Shown: positions 44,040-52,715, counted from the first letter of the stretch. The stretch is 64,000 bases of DNA from Pseudarthrobacter phenanthrenivorans (GCF_000813845.1 NZ_JWTB01000039.1:23048-87047); one strand, 5' to 3'. Notes: a model not told the origin generated them from the letters alone. Made by a program: numbers and translations.

Positions 44040-44375
44040 GATCCCGCCGGCAGGACGGGCGTCCCGTCACATTAACGCCCGTTGCGGTCCCCTTAACCCA
44101 GGTTGCGGTTCATGGCGCCGGGTTGCCTGTTTTGACCCGTCCGTGGCGCCGGATGTAGCGCCGTTTCCCCGCGTTGAGCGTGCATTGCGCGGTGCTGGCC
44201 AACGCCCCTGAAGGCGTGTTTAGGTGTTTCCACGGCACCGGCCAGGCCGTACGCACCAGCCGAAACAGCTCCGCATCCCGCCGCCCATGGCGGATCCAAC
44301 CATCTTCCCCAACGCCACCCGGCGCACTCCCCCGGGTGCCGTCGTCGTCCCCGGATTTTTCCTGAAAGGAACACC
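44040..44375 (+). other. structured leader of the ABC importer operon
   Basis: 336 bp without a gene. It contains a possible three-way junction at 44195-44245 (CTGGCC/GGCCAG closing ACGCC/GGCGT and GGTG/CACC stems) and, near the ribosome site, two mutually exclusive hairpins at 44317-44337 and 44332-44354, the second followed by five T. It matches no riboswitch consensus I can recall. Confidence 0.4.
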
Positions 44376-45494
44376 ATGTCCTTCCCGGCACCACCGCCCA
44401 CCCCCAGCCGCGGGCTCCCCGCGTTCACCCGCCGCCGCGCCCTGGCCGCCCTCCTCGCACTCCCGGCCGCCGGTTTACTCTCGGCCTGCGGCGGCACCGC
44501 CACGGCAGGCGGCGGACGCATCAGCCAGGCCTCCCTTGAACCCCTCGCCACCGCCGTCCCCGCCGGAACCACCATCACCGTGGGGGATCCGAGCATCAAG
44601 GTGGCCCTGGAACTGTCCGGCCTCGCCAGGGAACTGGAGGGCTTCACCGTGGAGTTCGCCAATATCTCCGGCGGCCCGCAAACCACCGAGGCCTTCCGCG
44701 CCAACGCCCTTGACGTCGGGTCCGTGGCAGACATTCCACCCATCCACGCCACCTGGACCGGACTCGACGTCCGCATCATTGCCGCCGGCTACCGGCAGGA
44801 CGCGGTGAACCACCCCATCTACGAGCTTGGCATCGCCCCCGGAACGGGCATCAACACGCTCGGTGGCCTGCGCGGCCGGAAGGTGGCCTACAGCCCGGGC
44901 CAGGCGCAGGGCGCACTGGTCCTGCGGATCCTGGAAAAGGCCGGGCTCACGCAGGACGACGTTAAGCTCGTGGAACTGCCCAGCACCGGGGACGCCTACG
45001 CCACGGCACTGGCCGGCAAGCAGGTGGACGCGGCTCCGCTGGGTGGCGTCCAGATCAAGCGCTACCTGGCCAAGTACAAAGCCGACGGCGCCACCACCCT
45101 CCGCCACGGGCTGCGCGATGACCCCAGCCTCCTCTACTCGCCCGCCAAAGTCCTGGCCGATCCCGCGAAGGCCTCCGCACTGGCCGCCTACGCCAAAATC
45201 TGGGGCAAGGCGCAGCGCTGGATAGAGGACCACCCCGCCGAATGGCTGGAGGGCTACTACGTCAAGGACCAGGGCCTGTCCCGCGAGGACGGCCAATACC
45301 TGATCGACGCCACCGGGAAACGCGACCTCCCCATCTCCTGGACAGAGGCCATCGCCCGGCACCAGGAAACGATCGACCTGCTGGCCCGTGAACAAAAGAA
45401 GCCGCAGCTGAAGGCCGCGGACCTGTACGACACCAGGTTCGAGGCCATCGCCGGCACCGCGTTCGCTTCCGCAGGACAGGCAGGTGCAGCATGA
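44376..45494 (+). CDS. ABC transporter substrate-binding lipoprotein (aliphatic sulfonate/nitrate type)
   Basis: A 372-residue lipoprotein. A twin-arginine-like RRRALAAL precedes the lipobox LLSACGG at residues 33-39, so the mature protein is membrane-anchored. The binding domain (TITVGDPSIKVALEL, ISGGPQTTEAFRANALDVGSVADIPP) is that of SsuA/NrtA-type proteins for sulfonates, taurine, nitrate or related anions. AAAGGA precedes the ATG. It heads an operon of permease, ATPase and flavin monooxygenase, and its stop overlaps the permease start. Confidence 0.9.
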   Translation: MSFPAPPPTPSRGLPAFTRRRALAALLALPAAGLLSACGGTATAGGGRISQASLEPLATAVPAGTTITVGDPSIKVALELSGLARELEGFTVEFANISGGPQTTEAFRANALDVGSVADIPPIHATWTGLDVRIIAAGYRQDAVNHPIYELGIAPGTGINTLGGLRGRKVAYSPGQAQGALVLRILEKAGLTQDDVKLVELPSTGDAYATALAGKQVDAAPLGGVQIKRYLAKYKADGATTLRHGLRDDPSLLYSPAKVLADPAKASALAAYAKIWGKAQRWIEDHPAEWLEGYYVKDQGLSREDGQYLIDATGKRDLPISWTEAIARHQETIDLLAREQKKPQLKAADLYDTRFEAIAGTAFASAGQAGAA

Positions 45495-46357
45495 GCGCCG
45501 TACTGGACCGGACGGCACCGGCCCCGCACCAGGACCAGGCAGCCCCTCCGCGGCGGGACGTGCGGCAGGACGTGCGCCCCACGGCGAAAAGGCTGGGGCC
45601 CGGACGACGGCGGCGGCTCGCCTGGGTGGGCCCGTCGGCCCTGCTGCTGCTCTGGTCAGCCTCTTCCGCAACAGGGCTCCTGGACCCGCGGATCCTGTCC
45701 GAGCCGTGGACCGTAGTGGCCACCGCCGGTGAGCTGATCGCGGACGGCCGGCTCCAGGAGAACCTGGCCATCTCCGCCCAGCGGGCCGGCCTGGGCCTGT
45801 TCTTCGGAACGCTGGTGGGCGCCGTGCTGGCCCTCCTGTCCGGGCTGAGCCGGGTGGGCGAGGCACTGATCGACGGACCCGTGCAGATCAAGCGGGCCAT
45901 CCCCGGACTAGCCCTGATCCCGCTGCTGATCCTCTGGTTTGGCATCGACGAAACCATGAAGGTCCTCACCATCACCCTGGGCGTCTTTGTCCCCGTCTAC
46001 CTGCAAACCCACGCGGGCCTGCGCGGCATCGATCTGCGCTTCGTGGAGCTGGCCCAGACCGTGGGACTGGGCCGGGCGGCCTTTATCCGCAAGGTGGTGC
46101 TCCCCGGAGCGCTGCCCGGGTTCTTCCTGGGCCTGCGCTTCGCGGTTACCGGCGCCTGGGTATCTCTGGTGGTGGTGGAGCAGATCAACGCCACCAGCGG
46201 CATCGGCTACATGATGGAGCTCGCCCGCACCTACGGCCAGACCAACATCATCGTCCTGGGTCTCGCCGTCTACGGCATCCTCGGCCTGCTCTCCGACGCA
46301 ATCGTCCGCTTCATCGAACGAAAGGCCCTCTCATGGCAGCGCACCCTGGCGGGCTGA
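45491..46357 (+). CDS. ABC transporter permease (SsuC-like)
   Basis: A 288-residue membrane permease with about six helices after a 40-residue basic N-terminus. The cytoplasmic coupling-loop signature EALIDGPVQIKRAIPGLALIPLLILWFGIDE followed by ELAQTVGLGRAAFIRKVVLPGALPG is characteristic of BPD-type permeases for sulfonate or nitrate import. It overlaps the substrate-binding gene by four bases and the ATPase gene by 25 bases. Confidence 0.9.
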   Translation: MSAVLDRTAPAPHQDQAAPPRRDVRQDVRPTAKRLGPGRRRRLAWVGPSALLLLWSASSATGLLDPRILSEPWTVVATAGELIADGRLQENLAISAQRAGLGLFFGTLVGAVLALLSGLSRVGEALIDGPVQIKRAIPGLALIPLLILWFGIDETMKVLTITLGVFVPVYLQTHAGLRGIDLRFVELAQTVGLGRAAFIRKVVLPGALPGFFLGLRFAVTGAWVSLVVVEQINATSGIGYMMELARTYGQTNIIVLGLAVYGILGLLSDAIVRFIERKALSWQRTLAG

Positions 46358-47115
46358 CCGCCACAGCACCGGCACCAACCACCCCTTCCGCCGTGTCCGT
46401 CCGGCAGCTTGTGCGCAGCTTCGGCACCAAGACCGTCCTAAGCGGCGTGGACCTGGACATTGCTGCCGGCGAGTTCGTGGCGCTGCTGGGCCCCAGCGGC
46501 TGCGGCAAAAGCACCCTGCTGCGCGCCCTCGCCGGGCTGGACCACGAGGTCAGCGGCAGCGGGGTGGTCGGCGTCCCGGAGCGCGTATCCGTGGTGTTCC
46601 AGGACTCGCGGCTGCTGCCGTGGGACACCGTGCTGGGCAACGTCAGCCTGGGCCTGAGGGAGCACGACGCCGGGACCCGGGCACGCAGGGCGCTCGCCGA
46701 AGTGGGCCTCGCCGGGCGTGAAAAAGCGTGGCCGCACCAGCTCTCCGGCGGCGAACAGCAGCGCGTGGCCCTGGCCCGTTCCCTGGTCCGCGAACCACAG
46801 CTGCTGCTGGCCGACGAGCCCTTCGGAGCCCTGGACGCGCTGACCCGGATCAGGATGCACGGGCTGCTCCAGGACCTGGTGGCCGCCCACCGGCCAGCCG
46901 TCCTGCTGGTCACGCACGACGTGGACGAGGCCATCGCCCTGGCGGACCGGATCGTGGTCCTGGACCGCGGCCGTATCGCCACCATCCGCCGGGTGGCACC
47001 GGAGATTCGCACGTCCACCGATGCCGCCGGCCACGAATCCCTGCGCCGCGACCTCCTCGCCGCGCTGGGCGTCGAGGCCGCCCACACTACCGAACCGGCC
47101 GCCGTCGGCCTTTAA
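46333..47115 (+). CDS. ABC transporter ATP-binding protein (SsuB-like)
   Basis: A 260-residue ATPase. Walker A GPSGCGKST lies near residue 54, the signature LSGGEQQRVALARSL near 137, and Walker B LLLADEPFGALDALTR near 157, followed by the H-loop THDVDEA. It powers the importer formed with the preceding permease and lipoprotein. Its start overlaps the permease by 25 bases, so translation is coupled. Confidence 0.92.
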   Translation: MAAHPGGLTATAPAPTTPSAVSVRQLVRSFGTKTVLSGVDLDIAAGEFVALLGPSGCGKSTLLRALAGLDHEVSGSGVVGVPERVSVVFQDSRLLPWDTVLGNVSLGLREHDAGTRARRALAEVGLAGREKAWPHQLSGGEQQRVALARSLVREPQLLLADEPFGALDALTRIRMHGLLQDLVAAHRPAVLLVTHDVDEAIALADRIVVLDRGRIATIRRVAPEIRTSTDAAGHESLRRDLLAALGVEAAHTTEPAAVGL

Positions 47116-47137
47116 CCCAACCTGCAAGGAGCACGTC

Positions 47138-48505
47138 ATGACATCGAAGCACCCGTCCCGCCGCCAACTCCACCTCAACGCCTTCCTCATGAGCACAGGC
47201 CACCATGAAGCGTCCTGGCGGCTGCCGGAAAGCGACCCGCACGCCGGCAGCAAGGTGGAGCACTACCAGCAGCTGGCCCGCACCGCCGAACGCGGCAAGC
47301 TGGACTCGATCTTCTTCGCCGACTCACCCGTCCTGTTCGGCGAAGTGGGCCGCCGGCCCGCCGGCAAGCTGGAGCCCACCGTGCTGCTCACAGCCATCGC
47401 AGGTGCCACCGAACGCATCGGCCTGATCGCCACCGCCTCCACCACCTACAACGAACCCTTCAACCTGGCCCGCCGCTTCGCGTCCGTGGACTGGGCCAGC
47501 GGCGGGCGAGCGGGCTGGAACGTGGTGACCACGGCCGGCCCGGATGCTGCCCGCAACTTCGGGGTGGACGACCAGCCCGCCCACGCCGTCCGGTACGAGC
47601 GTGCCGCCGAGTTCATCGAGGTGGCGCAGAAGCTGTGGGACAGCTGGCAGGACGACGCCGTACTGGCGCACAAGGCAGCGGGCGTGTGGGGCGATGAGGA
47701 CAGGATCCGCACCATCGACCACGAGGGCAGGCACTTCAAGGTACGCGGGCCGCTCAATGTGCCCCGGTCCCCGCAGGGCCACCCGCTGATCGTCCAGGCG
47801 GGTTCATCCGAGGACGGCAAGGAGCTGGCGGCGCGCTACGCCGACGCCGTCTTCACCGCCCACCAGACCCTGGCCGATGCGCAGGACTTCTACCGCGACC
47901 TCAAGGCGCGCACCGCTGCGGCCGGACGGGACCCCGAGGCCATCAGGATCCTGCCGGGCATCGTTCCGGTCATCGGCTCCACGGAGGATGAGGCGCTGGA
48001 GCTGGAGCGCGAACTGGACCGGCTCATCAAGCCCGAGTACGCGCGGATCCAGCTGGCCAAAACCCTTCGGGTGGACCCCGATGACCTGCCGCTGGACCGG
48101 CAGCTGCCGGAGAACCTGCCGAGCGAGGACGAGATTGAGGGCGCCAAGAGCCGTTACACGCTGATCGTGCAACTGGCCCGCCGGGAGCAGCTGACAGTGC
48201 GGCAGCTCATCGGGCGGCTGGGCGGCGGGCGCGGGCACCGGACCTTCACCGGCACACCGGTGCAGGTGGCGGACGCCATCCAGGAATGGTTCGACGGCGG
48301 CGCCGCGGACGGCTTCAACATCATGCCGCCGGTGCTCCCGGCAGGCCTCGATGCCTTCGTGGACCAGGTAGTGCCCATCCTGCAGTCGCGCGGCCTGTTC
48401 CGCACCGAGTACACGGGCCGGACGCTGCGGGAGCACTACGGGCTGGCGCGGCCGGCCAACCGGTACGCGGCGCAGGCAGGACGGGTTCCGGCGGCAGCTG
48501 TGTGA
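47138..48505 (+). CDS. NtaA/SnaA/DszA-type FMN-dependent monooxygenase
   Basis: A 455-residue luciferase-like monooxygenase. LHLNAFLMSTGHHEASWRLPES, DSIFFADSPVLFGEV, the FDVDWAS-like FASVDWASGGRAGWNVVT and YERAAEFIEVAQKLWDSW are the hallmarks of the nitrilotriacetate/dibenzothiophene/dimethylsulfide monooxygenase group. With the preceding sulfonate-type importer it probably releases sulfite or another inorganic form from an organic sulfur compound. AAGGAGCAC precedes the ATG. It needs reduced FMN from a reductase not found nearby. Confidence 0.9.
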   Translation: MTSKHPSRRQLHLNAFLMSTGHHEASWRLPESDPHAGSKVEHYQQLARTAERGKLDSIFFADSPVLFGEVGRRPAGKLEPTVLLTAIAGATERIGLIATASTTYNEPFNLARRFASVDWASGGRAGWNVVTTAGPDAARNFGVDDQPAHAVRYERAAEFIEVAQKLWDSWQDDAVLAHKAAGVWGDEDRIRTIDHEGRHFKVRGPLNVPRSPQGHPLIVQAGSSEDGKELAARYADAVFTAHQTLADAQDFYRDLKARTAAAGRDPEAIRILPGIVPVIGSTEDEALELERELDRLIKPEYARIQLAKTLRVDPDDLPLDRQLPENLPSEDEIEGAKSRYTLIVQLARREQLTVRQLIGRLGGGRGHRTFTGTPVQVADAIQEWFDGGAADGFNIMPPVLPAGLDAFVDQVVPILQSRGLFRTEYTGRTLREHYGLARPANRYAAQAGRVPAAAV

Positions 48506-48581
48506 TACCGGGGCTCCGGGCGGGTACTCCCTAGACTGGCAGATGGACATTGTTGCCAGGACGACATGAAGGAGCGACAGG

Positions 48582-49004
48582 ATGAGTGGAGTAGTAGTTG
48601 TAGGCGTGGACGCCAGCCCGTCGGCACGGAAGGCCGCGGAAGTTGCCTTGGGCCTGGCGGAGTCGCTGGGAGCCTCGCTCCATGTGGTGACCGCTTTCGA
48701 AACCGAAACGGCTGAAACCTTCGGCGTGGGTTCGGACAAGGTCAGGATCTCCAACGCGGACAGCTCCGAGATCGTGGCGAAGGACCTGGCCAGGTCCCGG
48801 CCGGGCGTGCAGGTCACGCATTTCGCTGCCCGCGGGAAGCCCGCCGACTCCCTGATCAAGGAAGCCATCCGCCTGGATGCCCGGCTGATCGTGGTGGGCA
48901 ACCGCAGGATGCGCGGGATCGGCCGGCTGTTGGGAAGCGTCGCCAACAGCGTGGCGCACAACGCGCCGTGCGATGTCTACATCGCGAACACCTACGACGA
49001 CTGA
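48582..49004 (+). CDS. universal stress protein (UspA family)
   Basis: A 140-residue USP-domain protein. The nucleotide-binding loop VGVDASPSARKAAEVAL is at the N-terminus and the G-x2-G-x9-GS-like motif, VVGNRRMRGIGRLLGSVANSVAHNAPCDVYI, at the C-terminus, so ATP binding is expected. GAAGGAGCG precedes the ATG. It stands alone, 76 bp after the monooxygenase, and ends in a terminator hairpin. Confidence 0.9.
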   Translation: MSGVVVVGVDASPSARKAAEVALGLAESLGASLHVVTAFETETAETFGVGSDKVRISNADSSEIVAKDLARSRPGVQVTHFAARGKPADSLIKEAIRLDARLIVVGNRRMRGIGRLLGSVANSVAHNAPCDVYIANTYDD

Positions 49005-49026
49005 CCTGGCTGCCCGCAAAAGCAAG

Positions 49027-49063
49027 GAGCGGACGGCGGCGGGACTCCCGCCGTCGTCCGCTC
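49027..49063. terminator. bidirectional terminator
   Basis: Arms starting GAGCGGACGGCGGCGGG pair with one mismatch and a short loop. Located between the convergent UspA and cupin genes; another member of the CGACGGCGG hairpin group. Confidence 0.72.
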
Positions 49064-49080
49064 TTCCTGTTTCGGCCAGG

Positions 49081-49476
49081 TCAGGCCCGGTACTCTTCGT
49101 CGGTGACGTGATCCAGCCAGGTGACCACCTGGCCGTCCGCGTCGGCCTCCTGCATGGCCACGTGCGCCATGAAGCGGTCCGGGGTGGCACCGTGCCAGTG
49201 CTCCTCACCGGGCTCAATGTAGACAACGTCGCCGGGGCGGATCTCCTGGACCGCCCCGCCGCGCCGGGCCACCAGCCCGATTCCGTCGGTGACGTAGAGG
49301 GTCTGGCCCTTGGGATGGTGGTGCCAGGCGGTGCGGGCGCCGGGGGCGAACCGGACGTGCGCGCAGCCGATGGCTGACTGCCCGTCCGGGTTGCGGATGC
49401 CGTCAATCTGCACCGCTCCGGTGAACCATTCCTGCGGTCCGGCTGCTGTCTGGCCGCCGCTCTCGGTGTACTTCAT
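49081..49476 (-). CDS. cupin domain protein
   Basis: A 131-residue single-cupin protein. The first motif is ARTAWHHHPKGQTLYVTDGIGLV and the second is EPGEEHWHGATPDRFMAHVAM; the His residues would hold one metal ion. Such cupins with the AHVAMQEAD ending are often annotated beside carboxymuconolactone decarboxylases. The second of two adjacent ATGs was chosen on spacing from AGGAGG. It follows the MFS gene by 75 bp, probably co-transcribed. Confidence 0.87.
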   Translation of the reverse strand: MKYTESGGQTAAGPQEWFTGAVQIDGIRNPDGQSAIGCAHVRFAPGARTAWHHHPKGQTLYVTDGIGLVARRGGAVQEIRPGDVVYIEPGEEHWHGATPDRFMAHVAMQEADADGQVVTWLDHVTDEEYRA

Positions 49477-49551
49477 CATGTCCTCCTGGTGTGGGTTGGT
49501 GTAGGGGTCTGGGTGGTGCGGATCCAAGTGGCGGGGCTAAGGGGCCGGGCT

Positions 49552-50784
49552 CTAGGTGCCGGCGCGGGGCGTGGCCCGGGAGGTCAGGACTGACAGGACA
49601 GCGGCGATGCAGAGGATGCCTGCGGCGGCCAGGAACGTGGCCTGGTAGCCCGAAGAGTCGAACAGAACCCCACCGAGCGTTGACCCGAGGGCGATGGACG
49701 TCTGGACCACCGCCACCATCAGCCCGCCGCCGGCTTCGGCGTCGTGGGGCATTGCCTCCGCCAGCCAGCTCCACCAGCCAACGGGTGCGGCCGTGGACAT
49801 CAGGCCCCACAGGCCGAGCAAAACCACGACGCCGGCAAGCCAGCCGCCGGCGGGAACGAGGGCCGCGGCGATGACGGCCATCAGCACCGGAATCGCGGCC
49901 AGCGTCCGGTAAAGGCCCTTTCCGAGGAACCGGCCAATCAGCAGCGTTCCCATAAATCCCGCCGCGCCGATCACCAGCAGGACAAGGGAGACCGTTGCGA
50001 CGTCCACGCGGGTCACGGTCTCTAGGAACGGGCGGATGTAGGTGAACAGGACGAACTGGCCCATGAAGAAGGAGCCGCAGGCGGCCATGCCCAACGCGAC
50101 CGGCCGGCTCCTCAGCCCGGCGAAAATCCCGAGGACGTTGCCGGACGTGCGCTTCTCCACCGTCATCGACGGGAGGCTGATCCACTGCCAGGCCAAGGCA
50201 AGCACCGCGATGGGCACCAGGCAAAAGAATGCGCCCCGCCAGCCGATGACGGAGCCAAGGTAGCTTCCCAGCGGTGCAGCCAGGACTGTGGCGAGGGCAT
50301 TGCCGCCGTTGAAGACCGCCAGGGCGCGCGGCACCTGGTGCGCGGGCACCAGCCGCATGGCGGTGGCTGCCGACATGGACCAGAACCCGCCGATGACCAC
50401 GCCGATAAGGGCACGGCCCACCATGAACAGCAGGTATCCGGGGGCGGTTGCCACCAATGCCCCCGAGACCGCCATCAGTGCCGTCAGGCCCAACAGGAGT
50501 GTCCTGCGGTTCATGCTGCCGGCCAGGGTGGAGACGGACAGGCTGGTCAGCACGGCGAAGACACCGGAGACCGCGATGCCCTGCCCGATCATTCCCTCGG
50601 AGACCTGGAGTTCGGTGGCCATCGGCGTGAGCAGGCTGACCGGCATGAACTCCGAGGCAATCAGCGCGAAGACACACAGGGACATCGCGAACACGCCGCC
50701 CCAGTGGGCCGGATGCCGTTCGGGGGAGGCTGTATGTTGCCGGCTGGTTTTGATGACGGAGGTTTCGGGGGCCATGGCTTCCAT
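49552..50784 (-). CDS. MFS transporter (drug/sugar efflux type)
   Basis: A 410-residue major facilitator with twelve helices. ASEFMPVSLLTPMATELQVSEGMIGQGIAVSGVFAVLTSLSVS and the loop 2-3 region NRRTLLLG are typical of the AraJ/YdhP-like DHA1 efflux group. The substrate is unknown. A 40-bp element shared with the alcohol dehydrogenase promoter lies 18 bp upstream, so the MmyB-type regulator at 43.1 kb is the likely controller. An internal ATG at 50775 is also possible. Confidence 0.9.
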   Translation of the reverse strand: MEAMAPETSVIKTSRQHTASPERHPAHWGGVFAMSLCVFALIASEFMPVSLLTPMATELQVSEGMIGQGIAVSGVFAVLTSLSVSTLAGSMNRRTLLLGLTALMAVSGALVATAPGYLLFMVGRALIGVVIGGFWSMSAATAMRLVPAHQVPRALAVFNGGNALATVLAAPLGSYLGSVIGWRGAFFCLVPIAVLALAWQWISLPSMTVEKRTSGNVLGIFAGLRSRPVALGMAACGSFFMGQFVLFTYIRPFLETVTRVDVATVSLVLLVIGAAGFMGTLLIGRFLGKGLYRTLAAIPVLMAVIAAALVPAGGWLAGVVVLLGLWGLMSTAAPVGWWSWLAEAMPHDAEAGGGLMVAVVQTSIALGSTLGGVLFDSSGYQATFLAAAGILCIAAVLSVLTSRATPRAGT

Positions 50785-50802
50785 TCAACCGGCCGCCTCC
50801 AG

Positions 50803-50842
50803 CCCTAGCGAGGGCCCTGATGTAACGGGTTTTGCCAGACCC
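50803..50842. promoter_or_regulatory. conserved operator-like element (copy 2)
   Basis: Same TAGCGAGGGCCCTG core and flanks as 43075-43114, 32 of 40 positions identical, in the same orientation relative to the minus-strand gene it precedes. Confidence 0.6.
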
Positions 50843-50846
50843 CCCT

Positions 50847-51764
50847 TTATGCCGTCCCTTGCTTCAGCGCTGCAGGCGGCTGGTCCTGGCGGAGGTGCGG
50901 GACCTCCGTCCCGCCTGTTTCCGGCGGCTGTGGCTTGTAGACCCACGCCACCAGCACCACGGAAATGATCATGAGCAAGAACCACGCCACCAGTTTCTCC
51001 AGGCCCACCGGGTGCCAGCCGGCCATCTGGCTGGGGTAGAGCCAGGCACCGGACCAGGTGGCAATGTTCTCGGCGAGCCAGATGAACAGCGCCACCAGCA
51101 GGAAAGAAGCCACCAGCGGCATCCGGAAGCGGCGGCGGAACACGCGGAAGTGCATCACACAGCGGCCGTAGAGAATCACGACGGCGGCCAGCAGCACCCA
51201 GCGCAGGTCCCAGATGTAGTGGTGGGTGAAGAAGTTGGCGTAGATCGCCGCGGCAAGGACAGCGGTGATCCAGCGGCGCGGGTACGCGGCGAACTTCAGG
51301 TCGAACAGCCGGTACACGCGCACCATGTACGAGCCCACTGCGGCGTACATGAACCCGCTGAAGAGCGGCACGGCACCGATCCGCAGCACGCCTTCCGCTT
51401 CGTAGGACCAGGAGCCCATGTCCGTCTTGAACAGCTCCATCACGGTTCCCACCGCGTGGAAGAGGACAATGACGCGCAGTTCCCGCAGGGTTTCCAGCTT
51501 GAACGCCACCATCAGGATTTGGATGGCAACGGCGGCAACCGTCAGGAAGTCGTTGCGCGCCAGGCCGGAGTTGTCCGGGTACCACAGCCTCGCCGCCATC
51601 AGCACGGCCAGCAGGGCTGCCCCGAAAATGCAGGCCCATCCCTGCTTGAGGCCGAACACGACGAACTCGGTGAGCCTTGCCTTGGCCCCGTTGACAGGCG
51701 CCGTGGCCAGGAAGCGGTGGGCGCGTTCATCGATCCGTTGCTCCACTGGTGTCGAATTACGCAC
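50847..51764 (-). CDS. DUF817 membrane protein
   Basis: A 305-residue membrane protein with about eight helices, of the DUF817 family. Recognised by GLKQGWACIFGAALLAVL, VIVLFHAVGTVMELFKTDMGSWSY and FWLAENIATWSGAWLYPSQ (here FIWLAENIATWSG). Function is unknown. It overlaps the preceding MpaB-like gene by eight bases, so the two are co-translated. Confidence 0.85.
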   Translation of the reverse strand: MRNSTPVEQRIDERAHRFLATAPVNGAKARLTEFVVFGLKQGWACIFGAALLAVLMAARLWYPDNSGLARNDFLTVAAVAIQILMVAFKLETLRELRVIVLFHAVGTVMELFKTDMGSWSYEAEGVLRIGAVPLFSGFMYAAVGSYMVRVYRLFDLKFAAYPRRWITAVLAAAIYANFFTHHYIWDLRWVLLAAVVILYGRCVMHFRVFRRRFRMPLVASFLLVALFIWLAENIATWSGAWLYPSQMAGWHPVGLEKLVAWFLLMIISVVLVAWVYKPQPPETGGTEVPHLRQDQPPAALKQGTA

Positions 51765-52575
51765 TGATCCCCTGACGCTTGCTTGGCTGGCCGTTCCGCT
51801 TCAGGTCCCTGTCGAGTTCCCGCAGGCAGTAATCCTTGAACCAGTACCTGATGCCCTGCGGCAGCCTGGGATAGGTGGCGGCAAGGATGCGGAACGTGCG
51901 GTTGAAGCGGCGCTCGTGCCGGTCGCTCCACGGGAGGCCGAAGTCCTGGCGCAAGGGCTCCGGAAGCAGCCCGGCCGTCAGGAACCTCGCCGGCGGGATG
52001 ATGGCGCGGTACCACAGCGCCGTGTGCTTGGGAAACAGCAGGCCCCGGGCCACGCGAACTCCGGCATACTCCGCGCGGAGCCCCTGGAGGTGCTCTGCCC
52101 AGTAGCCTTCAAAAGCCGCCCGGTCCTTCGGCCACATGCCCGCGGGAAGCTGCAGTGAGGTGCCGATCCGCGCGTAGTCCTGGTACATGGCGTCCGCGGC
52201 GGCGTCGTCAAGCGGGCCGTAGATTTTCTCGATGATCGTGAGCGCGGTGTCGTAAAGGGTGGCCACCACCCAGAGCTGCAGTGCCGGGTCGAAGGCGCTG
52301 TAACCGGCAGAGGCCTTGTCTGCCGCGCGGTGCACCGGCACGTGCGCCCGGTTGACCCTGCGGCGGACCTCATTGACCTGAGCCTCGTTTCCGTAGACGA
52401 CCGCGTAGACATAGGTCAGGGTGCCCTTGAGCCTGTTGACGGGCCGCTCAGTGAATGTGCTGTGGTCGGCAACGCCCCGGCCAATGGCGGGATTGGCAAG
52501 CTGCAGCAAAATGGCACGCCCTGCCCCCGCAAGCAGGATGCCTTCCGCCCGGTAATCGGAAATGTCCTGCACCAT
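51757..52575 (-). CDS. oxygenase MpaB family (DUF2236) protein
   Basis: A 272-residue protein of the DUF2236/MpaB family. GILLAGAGRAILLQLANPAIGRGVADHSTF, RLKGTLTYVYAVVYG and the Asp/His helical segment LQLWVVATLYDTALTIIEKIYGPL are present, consistent with the heme-binding oxygenase fold known for this family. The substrate is unknown. It is transcribed ahead of DUF817, and tandem repeats lie 45 bp upstream. Confidence 0.85.
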   Translation of the reverse strand: MVQDISDYRAEGILLAGAGRAILLQLANPAIGRGVADHSTFTERPVNRLKGTLTYVYAVVYGNEAQVNEVRRRVNRAHVPVHRAADKASAGYSAFDPALQLWVVATLYDTALTIIEKIYGPLDDAAADAMYQDYARIGTSLQLPAGMWPKDRAAFEGYWAEHLQGLRAEYAGVRVARGLLFPKHTALWYRAIIPPARFLTAGLLPEPLRQDFGLPWSDRHERRFNRTFRILAATYPRLPQGIRYWFKDYCLRELDRDLKRNGQPSKRQGISA

Positions 52576-52620
52576 GGAAACAGGGTACCGTCACCACCGG
52601 ACCGAGGGGACCGGACCTTT

Positions 52621-52696
52621 GGCCCGTTGACATGGGACTGGCCCGTTGACATGGGGCTGGCCCGTTGACGTGGGGCTGGTCCGTGGACGTCGGGCG
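52621..52696. repeat. 19-bp tandem repeat, four copies
   Basis: Units at 52621, 52640, 52659 and 52678 follow GGCCCGTTGACATGGGGCT, the first three with one or two changes and the fourth more diverged. They lie between the MpaB-like gene start and the lipoprotein stop and may vary in copy number. Confidence 0.85.
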
Positions 52697-52715
52697 CAAC
52701 GGACCCGCTGCCCTG

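Noticed and set aside
44040..44375. SAM or other known riboswitch upstream of the sulfonate-type importer
   Set aside because: The conserved cores of SAM-I, SAM-II and SAM-IV that I can recall are not present; only generic GC stems are seen, so the region is reported as an unassigned structured leader.
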